34,621 nucleotides of DNA, taken from NCBI GenBank assembly GCA_028693055.1, contig JAQUWD010000042.1:1-34621 (forward strand). The letters run 5' to 3'. The notes under the pieces were generated by a model. It was not told where the DNA came from. It saw only the letters and a list, made by a program, of their open reading frames with translations, and did not search any database. The position numbers were made by a program, and so were the translations under genes. The DNA comes from Eubacteriales bacterium. Lineage in GTDB: Bacteria > Bacillota > Clostridia > Christensenellales > Aristaeellaceae. Below, one piece after another: positions 1 to 7,292 of the stretch (within the stretch, counting starts at the first letter, position 1; every line of letters starts with the position of its first letter).

Positions 1-127
1 CCTTATTCTTCGACACCTCGACCCCGTTTTCATGCCTTGGGGTGATGCTTGCATCATGTGTATCTGTCGAAAAACTCCCTTAAGAGGGTGTCGGGGGAGC
101 CCGCAGGCTACCCTGACTATATTCGTA

Positions 128-252
128 CCGACCGGCTTTGCCGGTCGGGCGGGCAGTTTGCGGCAAAGCCGCAAACATTACTCGTAACTGGCGAAAAAGC
201 GCGTAGCGCTTTTTTGACACGCTGAAGTGAAGCCGTCAAGACGGCTTCGCTT
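128..252. repeat. Array of four short perfect hairpins
   Basis: Four consecutive inverted repeats each have 9-base arms and a 2-3 base loop. They are 128-136/140-148 (CCGACCGGC), 156-164/168-176 (GTTTGCGGC), 194-202/206-214 (AAAAAGCGC) and 229-237/240-248 (GAAGCCGTC). The fourth extends to about 13 pairs (225-252) with one G-U pair. The arms differ in sequence, so only the geometry repeats. The third has a T-run on the plus strand and could terminate plus-strand transcription. The function is unknown. Confidence 0.75.
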
Positions 253-279
253 AGAAATCTTGCATGAAAACAACTCCAT

Positions 280-346
280 CTTGGGGATGTTTTTAGCCCA
301 GCGGCAGCATCAGTCAACCCTGCCGCTTTATGACAATCACCCCAAG
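280..346. repeat. Nested stem-loop
   Basis: An outer 7-base stem (280-286 CTTGGGG with 340-346 CCCCAAG) encloses an inner 7-base stem (301-307 GCGGCAG with 320-326 CTGCCGC). No U-tract follows on either strand, so a simple terminator is unlikely. It could be a structured RNA element or part of an intergenic repeat. Confidence 0.45.
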
Positions 347-349
347 CGG

Positions 350-388
350 TTCGCTGTTTGCGTTGAGATTCGTATAACAAGCTGCGAA
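350..388 (+). repeat. Dispersed stem-loop motif, copy A
   Basis: This copy contains the 13-mer TTGAGATTCGTAT (363-375), flanked by TGTT/AACA and an outer TTCGC/GCGAA stem. The same loop recurs at 24614-24652 and 25899-25927. In all three copies it follows a GTTC(G/T)CTGTT-like left arm in the same orientation. Confidence 0.55.
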
Positions 389-408
389 ATGTAGATCGCG
401 GGGTTCTT

Positions 409-1476
409 TTACCGCTGCACTTCCTCGATCAATTCCAGCACCTTTTCCGTACCATCCTGAACGGGGTAGTTTTCTAACGTCCTTTTCATTTCTCCCCGCT
501 CCTTAAGCAGACTGAGTAGTGCGGAGGTCATGGTTTCCGGGGTCATGTTTTCCTGCGGTAGCACCCGCGCTAGTCCCTGACGGGCATAGCTGTTGGCGTT
601 CTCTATTTGATCGCCCCGGCTGGCTTGACGGGGGTAGGGCACCAGCAGCATAGGCTTGTGCAGCGCTAATAGCTCGCTTAAGGTGTTGCTGCCAGCGCGG
701 CTTAAGACCAAATCGGCTACTGCCAGCGCGTCCGGCATTTCGGAAGAGAGAAATTCTTTTTGACAATACCCTTTTAAATCCCGTAGTCCTTCGTCCAAAT
801 TGCCTCTGCCGCATAGGTGTAGCACGTCCATATGAGGTAAAAGTGCTGGCAGAGATTTGCGCAAGCAGGCGTTGACGCTCTGTGCGCCTAGACTGCCGCC
901 GGTCATCAGAAGCACGGGCTTTTGCCCGGAAAAGCCGCCAAGGGCAAGCCCCGCTGCCCGGCTGCCTTTGAAAAGCTCCGGCCGAAGGGGTGTGCCGGTG
1001 GTTACGCCTTTGTTTCCTAAGGCTTTGGCGCATTCGGGGAAGGTGGTGGCTACCTTACGGGCAAATTTTGCACAGATTCGGTTAGCCAGCCCGGGGGTCA
1101 GGTCGCTTTCGTGGCAGACGGCGGGCACCCGGCAAATCCATGCGCCGAACACCACCGGCACGCTGACAAAGCCGCCCTTGGAAAAAAGCACGTCAGGCTT
1201 TAAGAAATGCATCAGTCCGATGCTTTGAAACGCGCCCCAGATCACCTTAAAGGGGTCGATAAAATTTTGTATGCTAAAATAGCGCCGAAGCTTTCCACTT
1301 TTGACCGCGTGATAGGTAACCCCGGGGATGGCTGCGATCATCTGGTGCTCCATGCCGTTTTCCGTACCGATATAGTGGATTTCATACCCGCGTTTTTTGA
1401 GCTGAGGAATCAGACTTAAATGCGGGGTCACATGCCCCGCCGTGCCGCCGCCGGTCAGTACGATCCTTTTGGACAT
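409..1476 (-). CDS. murG: UDP-GlcNAc:lipid I N-acetylglucosaminyltransferase MurG
   Basis: MurG adds GlcNAc to lipid I to make lipid II on the inner face of the membrane, the last intracellular step of peptidoglycan precursor synthesis. The 355-residue product has the usual length. It shows the N-terminal glycine-rich loop GGGTAGH (about residues 8-14), the central MTGGSLGAQ motif and the C-terminal donor-site segment SRAGSNTLSELLA. The ATG at 1476 is chosen because GGGAGGA precedes it; a longer frame to 1548 has no ribosome site and starts with non-family sequence. The gene is the third of a run spoIIGA-sigE-murG, 96 bases after sigE. I see no convincing separate promoter in that gap, so it may be read from the sporulation promoter as well as elsewhere. 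Identity is firm from the sequence. Confidence 0.96.
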   Translation of the reverse strand: MSKRIVLTGGGTAGHVTPHLSLIPQLKKRGYEIHYIGTENGMEHQMIAAIPGVTYHAVKSGKLRRYFSIQNFIDPFKVIWGAFQSIGLMHFLKPDVLFSKGGFVSVPVVFGAWICRVPAVCHESDLTPGLANRICAKFARKVATTFPECAKALGNKGVTTGTPLRPELFKGSRAAGLALGGFSGQKPVLLMTGGSLGAQSVNACLRKSLPALLPHMDVLHLCGRGNLDEGLRDLKGYCQKEFLSSEMPDALAVADLVLSRAGSNTLSELLALHKPMLLVPYPRQASRGDQIENANSYARQGLARVLPQENMTPETMTSALLSLLKERGEMKRTLENYPVQDGTEKVLELIEEVQR

Positions 1477-1572
1477 AAAAATCCTCCCGTAAGGGCGGCG
1501 CAAACGTGCCGTATCGCCGCCGTGATAACGCCCAACAGTATAGCACACCGACGCGAATTATGCGAGCTTCGT

Positions 1573-2286
1573 TCATCCAATACGCTTTAGCTCCGTATGC
1601 AGCCGGGATAGGATGCGTTTTTCCAATCGGGAAATATAGCTTTGAGAAATGCCCAGCAGATCCGCCACTTCTTTTTGGGTACGTTCCTCCTGCCCGCCGA
1701 GCCCGAAGCGCAGCATAATGATCCGCCGCTCCCGTGCGTTTAAATGGTTCAGCGCGTCCCGAAGGATTTCCTGCTCGATTTCCTTGTCCAAATTGAGCGA
1801 AACCGTATCGGGCCGTGTGCCTAGCACGTCGCTTAATAAAAGCTCGTTACCGTCCCAATCTGTTTTGAGGGGCTCGTCTAAGCTGACCTCCAAGCGCAGC
1901 TTGTTGGTCTTTCTCAAAAACATCAGGATTTCATTTTCAATACAACGGCTGGCATAGGTAGCCATCTTGATCTTTTTATCCGGGTCAAAGGTACCCACCG
2001 CCTTGATCAGTCCAATGGTGCCGATGGAGATTAAATCCTCCAGCGGAATCCCTGTGTTTTCAAACCGGCGGGAGATAAAAACAACTAGCCGGAGATTGTG
2101 CTCAATCAGCCGGGCGCGCGCGCTTTCATCCTGCTCCTTTAGCCGTAAGGTTAGGGCTCTTTCCTCCTCTGGGCTTAAGGGCGCGGGCAGCGGGTCGGGC
2201 CCGCCTATATAGAAAACCTCCTGAGGGAATAATCGCGCCAAAAGACGCTGAAAAGCCTGATAAAAGGATTCCGGCGACCGGGTCAT
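1573..2286 (-). CDS. sigE: Sporulation sigma factor SigE precursor
   Basis: This is the mother-cell-specific early sporulation sigma factor, made as an inactive precursor. Residues 1-40 form the pro-sequence, with the processing-site neighbourhood [14 protein letters not shown] at about 25-38, as in known pro-sigma-E proteins. Region 2 follows ([16 protein letters not shown], then [13 protein letters not shown] and the -10-contacting [17 protein letters not shown] segment, here [15 protein letters not shown]). Region 4 is at the C-terminus ([13 protein letters not shown] and the helix-turn-helix [22 protein letters not shown]). Its 237 residues match the family length. AGGAGG sits just upstream of the ATG, and the gene starts 18 bases after spoIIGA, which encodes its processing protease. 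The identity is very secure. Confidence 0.97.
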   Translation of the reverse strand: MTRSPESFYQAFQRLLARLFPQEVFYIGGPDPLPAPLSPEEERALTLRLKEQDESARARLIEHNLRLVVFISRRFENTGIPLEDLISIGTIGLIKAVGTFDPDKKIKMATYASRCIENEILMFLRKTNKLRLEVSLDEPLKTDWDGNELLLSDVLGTRPDTVSLNLDKEIEQEILRDALNHLNARERRIIMLRFGLGGQEERTQKEVADLLGISQSYISRLEKRILSRLHTELKRIG

Positions 2287-2304
2287 AGAACCGCCTCCTG
2301 TACC

Positions 2305-3081
2305 TTATTTTAGCGAGGCGTCCGCAGGCAGCGCCGCCATGGGCACCAGCGCCTGTACGCCCCGGTATTGACAATCAGCCACCACCACATTTAGCTCCGT
2401 GGAGTATGTTCGGCCATTGATGTAAAGACGGCAGCCGTCCGGGTGAAACATAGGCAGCAGCCCGCCGCCGGCGGCTGTGCGCACGCTTAGGAGGCGAAAT
2501 CCGCTTGGCAGATTTTCGGTTTCCCATCGATCCTGAAAATCGGGAAACAACACCCGCGCCGCCTTTCGAGGAATCACCAGCACAGGCCGCGCGGTGATCG
2601 GGTCCCGAAGCATATTGCCGCTATCCAGCATCGCGGGCAGCAGAACGCTGCTTCCGCCCACAAACAACTCCACCTGCCGCACCTCGCAAAGGGTGGCGGG
2701 AAGAAGCGTGGACAGCATGTAAAGCAGCAGGCTGAGCGCCATGCCCGAAAAGACCGCAAGCAGGGGAGCAGCCCCCGAGGAAAGCAGACAGGAAACCGCG
2801 CCGCCGGAAAGCAGCGTTGCACCTAAGGTGGTAAACAGACAGCGGACGCATGCTTGCAAACCTCGCGAACCAAAGCAAAGCCAAACGCCGGCTGGCAGGC
2901 TGAAGAACGGCAGAATCGGCGGCAGGGCAAGCGCAGATAGAGCGGCAACGCCGCCCAACGCCGCCGAAGCCGTCAGCCGTCCTCCGGCAGGGGCGGGCAA
3001 GCCGGCCAGCTTCCCGCCAAGGGGCAGGGCGCAGGCGCAAAGGGCAGCGTTGCAAAGGAAGTACAGCTCTCCGTGAACCAT
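2305..3081 (-). CDS. spoIIGA: Sigma-E processing peptidase SpoIIGA
   Basis: SpoIIGA is the membrane-embedded aspartic protease that cleaves pro-sigma-E after septation. The first half (about residues 5-130) is a set of hydrophobic segments rich in Ala, Leu and Gly. The soluble C-terminal half carries the single aspartic protease signature LPAMLDSGNMLRDP, with candidate catalytic Asp153 in the D-S-G-N motif. At 258 residues it is shorter than the roughly 310-residue Bacillus protein, mainly in the membrane domain. The ATG at 3081 follows GGGGAGGGGG. It is first in the run with sigE 18 bases downstream. The placement and the DSGN motif make the call strong although overall similarity in this family is low. 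Confidence 0.92.
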   Translation of the reverse strand: MVHGELYFLCNAALCACALPLGGKLAGLPAPAGGRLTASAALGGVAALSALALPPILPFFSLPAGVWLCFGSRGLQACVRCLFTTLGATLLSGGAVSCLLSSGAAPLLAVFSGMALSLLLYMLSTLLPATLCEVRQVELFVGGSSVLLPAMLDSGNMLRDPITARPVLVIPRKAARVLFPDFQDRWETENLPSGFRLLSVRTAAGGGLLPMFHPDGCRLYINGRTYSTELNVVVADCQYRGVQALVPMAALPADASLK

Positions 3082-3116
3082 GACCCACCCCCTCCCCGTT
3101 TGCGTTCGTTATTCAT

Positions 3117-3150
3117 AGTATAGAGAAACCATGGGAAAATAGACGTCGAA
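3117..3150 (-). promoter_or_regulatory. Spo0A-type promoter of spoIIGA-sigE
   Basis: Reading the minus strand, TTCGAC (3150-3145) and TATACT (3122-3117) are separated by 22 bases. The -35-like element with the next base, TTCGACG, matches a 0A box (TTCGACA in this orientation) at six of seven positions. The Bacillus spoIIG promoter is known for an over-long spacer of this kind and for Spo0A~P activation at the -35 region. Confidence 0.6.
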
Positions 3151-3180
3151 TTTGAGTGCGAAAAAAGAAGAAGGAAATCA

Positions 3181-3235
3181 AAAAATGGGCTGCTGCACAA
3201 GCGGATGATGAAAAATCATGCTTGTGCAACAGCCC
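3181..3235 (-). terminator. Rho-independent terminator of the metal-efflux operon
   Basis: A 16-base stem (3187-3202 with 3220-3235, one mismatch) has a further small hairpin in its loop. On the minus strand it is followed by TTTTTT, just downstream of the ATPase stop at 3268. Confidence 0.85.
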
Positions 3236-3267
3236 AAGGGTTGGCGTCGGTTACTTACATTACGGTC

Positions 3268-5109
3268 TTACTTTTTAGATAGGGATAACGCTCGCATCGC
3301 GTTTAGGATTGCCAGAATCAAAACGCCTACGTCGGCAAAAACGGCGATCCACATGTTGGCGAACCCCATAGCGCCTAGCGCCAGCACCACGGCTTTCACA
3401 GCCAGCGCAAAGGTAATGTTTTGCTTCACAATGCGCATGGTTTTGCGAGCGATGGAAATCGCGTCGGCTAGCTTGGTCAGCTTGTCGTCCATCAGCACAA
3501 TGTCTGCCGCTTCAATTGCCGCATCGCTACCCATAGCGCCCATGGCAACGCCCAAGTCCGCCCGGGATAGAACCGGCGCGTCGTTGATGCCGTCGCCGAT
3601 AAAGGCTACGGTTGCCTTGGGGTCAAGAAGCTCCTCCACGGCTGTTACCTTCTGGTCGGGCATCAGCTGAGCCTTCACCTCGTCCACACAAACCTCTGCT
3701 TGCACGGCCTTTGCCACGTCGATACGGTCGCCGGTGAGCATGACCGTTTTATCAACGCCCAGCGCCTTTAAACGGGTTAGGGCTTCCTTGGCCTCGGGCT
3801 TTACCACATCGTTGATGATTACGTGGCCTAAATATTCCCCGTTTCGAGCGATATGCACCGCCGTGCCGGGCAGATGACATTCATGCCATTTGGCATGGAC
3901 ACTGTCCATCAGCTTGCCGTTGCCAACGCATACGGTCTGACCGTCGATGACGGCGGATAACCCTAATCCGGCAAGCTCCTTCACGTCGCTAACCCGGCTC
4001 TTGTCAATATGACCATTATGGGCGCGTACGATGGACGCCGCGATGGGGTGGGAGGAGAAGCTTTCTACCGCCGCCGCGATATCCAATAGTGTGCGTTCGT
4101 CCACAACGCTAGGATGAATATCCGACACCTTGAACTCGCCCTTGGTCAGGGTGCCGGTCTTGTCAAATACGGCGACGCTGACCTTGGAAAGCAGCTCCAT
4201 ATAATTGGAGCCCTTCACCAAAATACCCTGCTTGGACGCGCCGCCGATGCCGCCAAAGAAGGATAGGGGAACGGATACCACCAACGCGCAGGGGCAGGAC
4301 ACTACAAGGAAAACCAAGGCGCGTTCAAGCCACTCGCTCCATAGACCGCCGAATAGTAGGGGCGGGAGCAGCGCCAGCAGCGCCGCGCCCGTTACGACGC
4401 AGGGGGTATAGACCCGGGCAAAACGGGTGATAAAGCCCTCGACCTTGGCCTTCTTCGCCGCCGATTCCTCCATCAAGGTAAGAATCTTGGATACCGTGCT
4501 TTCCGCAAAGACGCTGTGCACCCGCACGGTGATGACGCCGGTCAGGTTCACGCTGCCGCTTACTACGTTTTCACCCACGGTACGGTCCACGGGCAGGCTC
4601 TCGCCGGTCAGGGCGGCGGTGTTCACGCTGGTGGTTCCCTCCATGATCTCGCCATCCAGCGGAATTTTTTCGCCGGGCTTGACCAAAATCAGTTCACCCA
4701 GCGCCACCTCCTCGGGGGAAACCACTGTTTCTTGACCGTCACGAAGCACGGTAGCCGTATCCGGGCGTATATCCATCAACGCGGCGATGGAACGGCGGCT
4801 TCGCCCAACGGCAATGCTTTGGAATAATTCGCCGATTTGATAAAATAGCATGACCGCCACAGCCTCGGGATACTCGCCCACACCGAACGCCCCCAAGGTG
4901 GCAATGGCCATCAGGAACTGTTCGTCAAAAATCTGGCCGTGGAGAATGTTGCGGATTGCCGACCAGAGCACGTCGTAGCCTACGACTAAATAGGGAACCA
5001 TAAACGCGATCAGCTTCCAGCTTCCGTCTATGGGTGCAATCCATGCCGCGATCAGCAAGGCTGCCGATAGCAGGATGCGCCCTAAGGTTTTCTTTTGCTT
5101 GCGGCTCAT
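3268..5109 (-). CDS. cadA: Heavy-metal P1B-type ATPase (Zn/Cd/Pb exporter)
   Basis: This is a membrane pump that uses ATP to export divalent metal. In the 613-residue protein I see the actuator TGES (about 168-171), the metal-site SCPCAL (CPC about 272-274) in a transmembrane helix, the phosphorylation motif DKTGTLT (Asp316), the SHP motif (353-355) and GDGINDAP (505-512). Lys572 and Asp593 in the last two helices fit the P1B-2 subgroup that transports Zn, Cd and Pb rather than Cu. The usual N-terminal metal-binding domain is missing and is supplied by the separate gene just upstream, 13 bases away. The start at 5109 follows AAAGGAG; 14 extra residues of the longer frame are rejected. Metal specificity is inferred, not proven. 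Confidence 0.93.
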   Translation of the reverse strand: MSRKQKKTLGRILLSAALLIAAWIAPIDGSWKLIAFMVPYLVVGYDVLWSAIRNILHGQIFDEQFLMAIATLGAFGVGEYPEAVAVMLFYQIGELFQSIAVGRSRRSIAALMDIRPDTATVLRDGQETVVSPEEVALGELILVKPGEKIPLDGEIMEGTTSVNTAALTGESLPVDRTVGENVVSGSVNLTGVITVRVHSVFAESTVSKILTLMEESAAKKAKVEGFITRFARVYTPCVVTGAALLALLPPLLFGGLWSEWLERALVFLVVSCPCALVVSVPLSFFGGIGGASKQGILVKGSNYMELLSKVSVAVFDKTGTLTKGEFKVSDIHPSVVDERTLLDIAAAVESFSSHPIAASIVRAHNGHIDKSRVSDVKELAGLGLSAVIDGQTVCVGNGKLMDSVHAKWHECHLPGTAVHIARNGEYLGHVIINDVVKPEAKEALTRLKALGVDKTVMLTGDRIDVAKAVQAEVCVDEVKAQLMPDQKVTAVEELLDPKATVAFIGDGINDAPVLSRADLGVAMGAMGSDAAIEAADIVLMDDKLTKLADAISIARKTMRIVKQNITFALAVKAVVLALGAMGFANMWIAVFADVGVLILAILNAMRALSLSKK

Positions 5110-5122
5110 AGCTCTGCTCCTT

Positions 5123-5341
5123 TCAATGCACGATGCGGCAGTCGGGCTCAACGCGCTTGCAGGCCTTGACCGCCTCGCTAAGAACCCGCTCGAACTGGTC
5201 GTCCGCCGCTTCCAGCATTAGCTTTTGGGTCATGAAGCTGATGCTCACGTTTTGCACACCGTTGATTTTACGAATGGCGTCCTCCATTTTCAGCCCACAG
5301 TTCGCGCAGTCCAGCTCGTCCAGCACAAAGGTTTTTTTCAT
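5123..5341 (-). CDS. Free-standing heavy-metal-associated (HMA) domain protein
   Basis: This 72-residue protein is a single HMA fold of the kind normally fused to the N-terminus of CadA/ZntA pumps. The metal site is DELDCANC (Cys13 and Cys16), followed by the typical amphipathic helix and the NGVQNVSISFMTQKLML strand. The start overlaps the stop of the upstream repressor by four bases (ATGA), and the pump begins 13 bases downstream, so the three are one transcript. It may deliver metal to the pump or act as its detached regulatory domain. The Asp before the first Cys is typical of Zn/Cd rather than Cu HMA domains. Confidence 0.9.
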   Translation of the reverse strand: MKKTFVLDELDCANCGLKMEDAIRKINGVQNVSISFMTQKLMLEAADDQFERVLSEAVKACKRVEPDCRIVH

Positions 5342-5691
5342 TTTATGGCCCGCCTTTCTTCGGTCAGGTGCTCGAAGCCCTGCCCAATCATGGTTCTCAC
5401 ATGCTCGTCCGCCAGAAAGTAATAGATGGTTTTGCCCTCCCGCCGGTTTCCTACCAAATTGCTGTCCTTAAGCACCTTTAACTGATGGGAAATGGCTGAC
5501 TGGGACATGCCTAGTAGCTCGGCAATGGCGCAGACGCACATCTCTGATTCAAACAGCCCGTAGAGGATTTTAATGCGGGTAGAATCGCCAAAGATCTTAA
5601 ATAAATCTGCCAGATCGCATAGTAGCTCGTCGTCAGGCAGAACCTCGTGCACCTCATGCAACAGCTCCTTGTGATTGTGCATAGAACACAT
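5338..5691 (-). CDS. ArsR/SmtB-family metal-sensing repressor
   Basis: A winged-helix repressor that should release DNA when it binds metal and so induce the efflux operon. The recognition helix is MSQSAISHQLKVLKDSNLV. Two metal sites are visible. One is a CadC-like alpha3 motif, SEMCVCAIAELL, with N-terminal Cys and His residues (MCSMHNH). The other is an alpha5 site, D-x-H-x10-H-x2-E in DEHVRTMIGQGFEHLTE, with exactly the spacing known from SmtB/CzrA. Carrying both suggests a sensor with Cd/Pb and Zn sites. The longer frame (to 5733) is excluded because its first two start codons lie upstream of the expected transcription start. The choice between ATG 5691 and ATG 5682 is open, as GGAGG lies 3 and 12 bases before them. 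Confidence 0.92.
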   Translation of the reverse strand: MCSMHNHKELLHEVHEVLPDDELLCDLADLFKIFGDSTRIKILYGLFESEMCVCAIAELLGMSQSAISHQLKVLKDSNLVGNRREGKTIYYFLADEHVRTMIGQGFEHLTEERRAIK

Positions 5692-5718
5692 GCGCCTCCG
5701 TTCATTTGTTTCTACGCT

Positions 5719-5750
5719 CATATGATAGATCATTCATATGAAAATGTCAA
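5719..5750 (-). promoter_or_regulatory. Promoter and operator of the arsR-HMA-cadA operon
   Basis: On the minus strand TTGACA (5750-5745) and TATCAT (5727-5722) have a 17-base spacer. A perfect inverted repeat CATATGA-8-TCATATG (5719-5740) covers the -10 box and half the spacer. This resembles operators of SmtB/CadC-type repressors and predicts autoregulation. Confidence 0.8.
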
Positions 5751-5782
5751 GAGAATGTTTTTGATGAATCGAGTTTTTTCAC

Positions 5783-6805
5783 TTAGGAGGGCAGCAGCCT
5801 TTTGAGAATGGGAATTTTGCGGATCAAAAAAACCAATAAGGCGCTGAAAACATAAATAGCTACCCCGCCAATTAGACGAAAGGAGAGGCTGGTAATATCC
5901 ACGGGAATCAGCCGAACCAAAAGATGAATCACATACCAGTGGATCAGGTAAACGCCATAGGTCAAATGGGCGGAAACATAATGGATAAAGGAATCAAGCG
6001 CCTTAGGCAGACGGGCGTAGCGAAAAAAAGTGAACACGGCAAAGGCATACAGCACCGACGGTAGGTTCGTATACCCTTTGAGCAGCATGGCTACGGAGCC
6101 CTGACGAAAGGAGAGCTCCTTGGTAATCAGCATATGACACAGCATTGCGGTAAGGCCCAGCCCATAAAGAAGCAGACGGATGGGACGCTTTAGCTCCACA
6201 CGGTCCAGCAGATAGCCGGCAATGGGGAATAGCATATACCCAAAGGCGCTGTAGCTGGCGAGGTCTGCGTTATGCTCCAAGCCCAGCACGTTGCATAGCA
6301 GCGGAAGCGTCGAGGTGAGCAATACGGAAATGAACAGTAAGTAGCTATAAACCTTATTTTTGAGCTTTTCCTCCACTGCAGCCAGAACGGGAATCGCCAA
6401 ATAGATGGCAAACAGCGGGATAAAATACCAATAATAATTGATGATTCGAGTTTGGAAAATAGCGTTGATGATTTGGGCAATCGACAGATATTCATCCTTT
6501 TGATGAAGAAAAACAATTCCAAAGGCAATGCCCAGCAAGGACCACAAAAAGAACGGGGCGACGGTTTTTGTCCAGCGCCTTTTGAAATAAACAAACGTGG
6601 AGCAGCGCTGCCGATAGGAAAGCAGCGTTGCTCCAGCGTTCATCATAAAAATGGGCGTAGCAAAGTAAAAGATGCTTTCAATTACGTTTGCCGAAACCCA
6701 ATAGGATTCTGTATCGGAGAACCACCAATAGACTTCGTTGTTATGAAGCATAACCACCGCGAAGGAGGCCAGCACGTTTAGCCAGTCAATGTAGGAGCGT
6801 TTCAA
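5783..6805 (-). CDS. Acyltransferase 3 family integral membrane protein
   Basis: A 340-residue polytopic membrane protein with about ten hydrophobic segments. It opens with RSYIDWLNVLASFAVVMLHN, the start typical of acyltransferase-3 proteins (OafA/WecH-like), including the conserved His in the first helix. Such enzymes usually O-acetylate or O-succinylate cell-surface glycans from cytoplasmic acyl-CoA; the substrate cannot be told here. The start is a TTG at 6805 with GGGGA upstream. The next Met lies inside the first membrane helix, so TTG is preferred. It is a single gene with its own strong promoter (6843-6871). Confidence 0.85.
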   Translation of the reverse strand: MKRSYIDWLNVLASFAVVMLHNNEVYWWFSDTESYWVSANVIESIFYFATPIFMMNAGATLLSYRQRCSTFVYFKRRWTKTVAPFFLWSLLGIAFGIVFLHQKDEYLSIAQIINAIFQTRIINYYWYFIPLFAIYLAIPVLAAVEEKLKNKVYSYLLFISVLLTSTLPLLCNVLGLEHNADLASYSAFGYMLFPIAGYLLDRVELKRPIRLLLYGLGLTAMLCHMLITKELSFRQGSVAMLLKGYTNLPSVLYAFAVFTFFRYARLPKALDSFIHYVSAHLTYGVYLIHWYVIHLLVRLIPVDITSLSFRLIGGVAIYVFSALLVFLIRKIPILKRLLPS

Positions 6806-6842
6806 GAAAATCCCCAGCCTTTACCTTTACTGAACAGCGTTT

Positions 6843-6871
6843 ATCATAGCGGGATTTTCTGGAAATGTCAA
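6843..6871 (-). promoter_or_regulatory. Promoter of the acyltransferase gene
   Basis: Minus-strand TTGACA (6871-6866), 17-base spacer, TATGAT (6848-6843), about 40 bases ahead of the TTG start. Confidence 0.8.
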
Positions 6872-6895
6872 ACGGCGTAAGCCTCTAGCGGAGTA

Positions 6896-7096
6896 TTATG
6901 CCGTACACTGGTTCATACGGCAGCAGTCGGTTTTTTTCTGCTTTTCGGCGGCGGGAATACCGCAAAACGCTTTCCGGCTGGTTTTCTTGCTGCTTTTCGC
7001 AGGTTGATAGGAAACCGTCAATTCATTGCGAAGCAGTGCGACGTCGTTGGCTAGCGTTGCTTGAAAATCACGCCGATCATTTACATAAAGATTCAT
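6896..7096 (-). CDS. Small hypothetical protein, 66 residues
   Basis: I do not recognise this protein. It begins MNLYVNDRRDFQATLAND and becomes strongly basic in the second half (KSSKKTSRKAF, EKQKKTDCCR). It has three cysteines near the end (FCGIP, DCCRM) and one in the last few residues (NQCTA), with no membrane segment or signal peptide. The case for a real gene rests on its signals: AAAGGAGG is eight bases before the ATG at 7096, and upstream is a TTGACA-17-TATACT promoter with a perfect inverted repeat across the start point. It stands alone between the ROK operon terminator and the acyltransferase promoter. Clustered cysteines and basic residues could mean metal or nucleic acid binding, but that is a guess. 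Confidence 0.6.
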   Translation of the reverse strand: MNLYVNDRRDFQATLANDVALLRNELTVSYQPAKSSKKTSRKAFCGIPAAEKQKKTDCCRMNQCTA

Positions 7097-7157
7097 CAAT
7101 CGTTCCTCCTTTGGGAAGCGGGGTGGGAGAGGTTCACGTCTTGCAAGAGCGTCGTTG

Positions 7158-7213
7158 CTACTTTCGATTTGTATCAACGAAAGTAGTATAAGCCAATTAT
7201 TTCATAATGTCAA
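7158..7213 (-). promoter_or_regulatory. Strong promoter with palindromic operator
   Basis: Minus-strand TTGACA (7213-7208), 17-base spacer, TATACT (7190-7185). A perfect 9-base inverted repeat CTACTTTCG-11-CGAAAGTAG (7158-7186) spans the expected transcription start and touches the -10 box, the classic position for a repressor site. It drives the 66-residue gene. Confidence 0.8.
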
Positions 7214-7225
7214 CACTTTTTTGCA

Positions 7226-7283
7226 AAACAAAAAGAGCCAGAGATCACTTTTGATGTTATCAAACAAAAGTAATGCCTGGCCC
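7226..7283 (-). terminator. Terminator of the kdgK-ROK operon
   Basis: A 19-base imperfect stem (7235-7253 with 7265-7283, a few mismatches or G-U pairs) is followed on the minus strand by TTTTTG. It starts 10 bases after the ROK stop codon. Confidence 0.85.
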
Positions 7284-7292
7284 TTTACCAGA

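Larger units (their letters stand above)
1..408. other. Intergenic region rich in hairpins, no gene seen
   Basis: No reading frame here has a convincing start, ribosome binding site and protein-like composition. The stretch holds four tight hairpins (128-252), a nested stem-loop (280-346) and one copy of a dispersed stem-loop motif (350-388), each listed separately. It lies downstream of murG, which is on the minus strand. I see no good rho-independent terminator for murG in it, because none of the hairpins has a clear U-tract on that strand. Confidence 0.6.

Noticed and set aside
117..380. An 87-codon open frame on the minus strand
   Set aside because: It runs through the four hairpins, has no ribosome binding site, and its composition follows the palindromes rather than a protein.
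1477..1572. Possible sigma-E-type or sigma-A promoter before murG (TATACT near 1540)
   Set aside because: No matching -35 element at a normal distance for either sigma factor.
6898..7191. A 97-codon plus-strand frame opposite the 66-residue gene
   Set aside because: No ribosome site or promoter on that strand, whereas the minus-strand frame has both.
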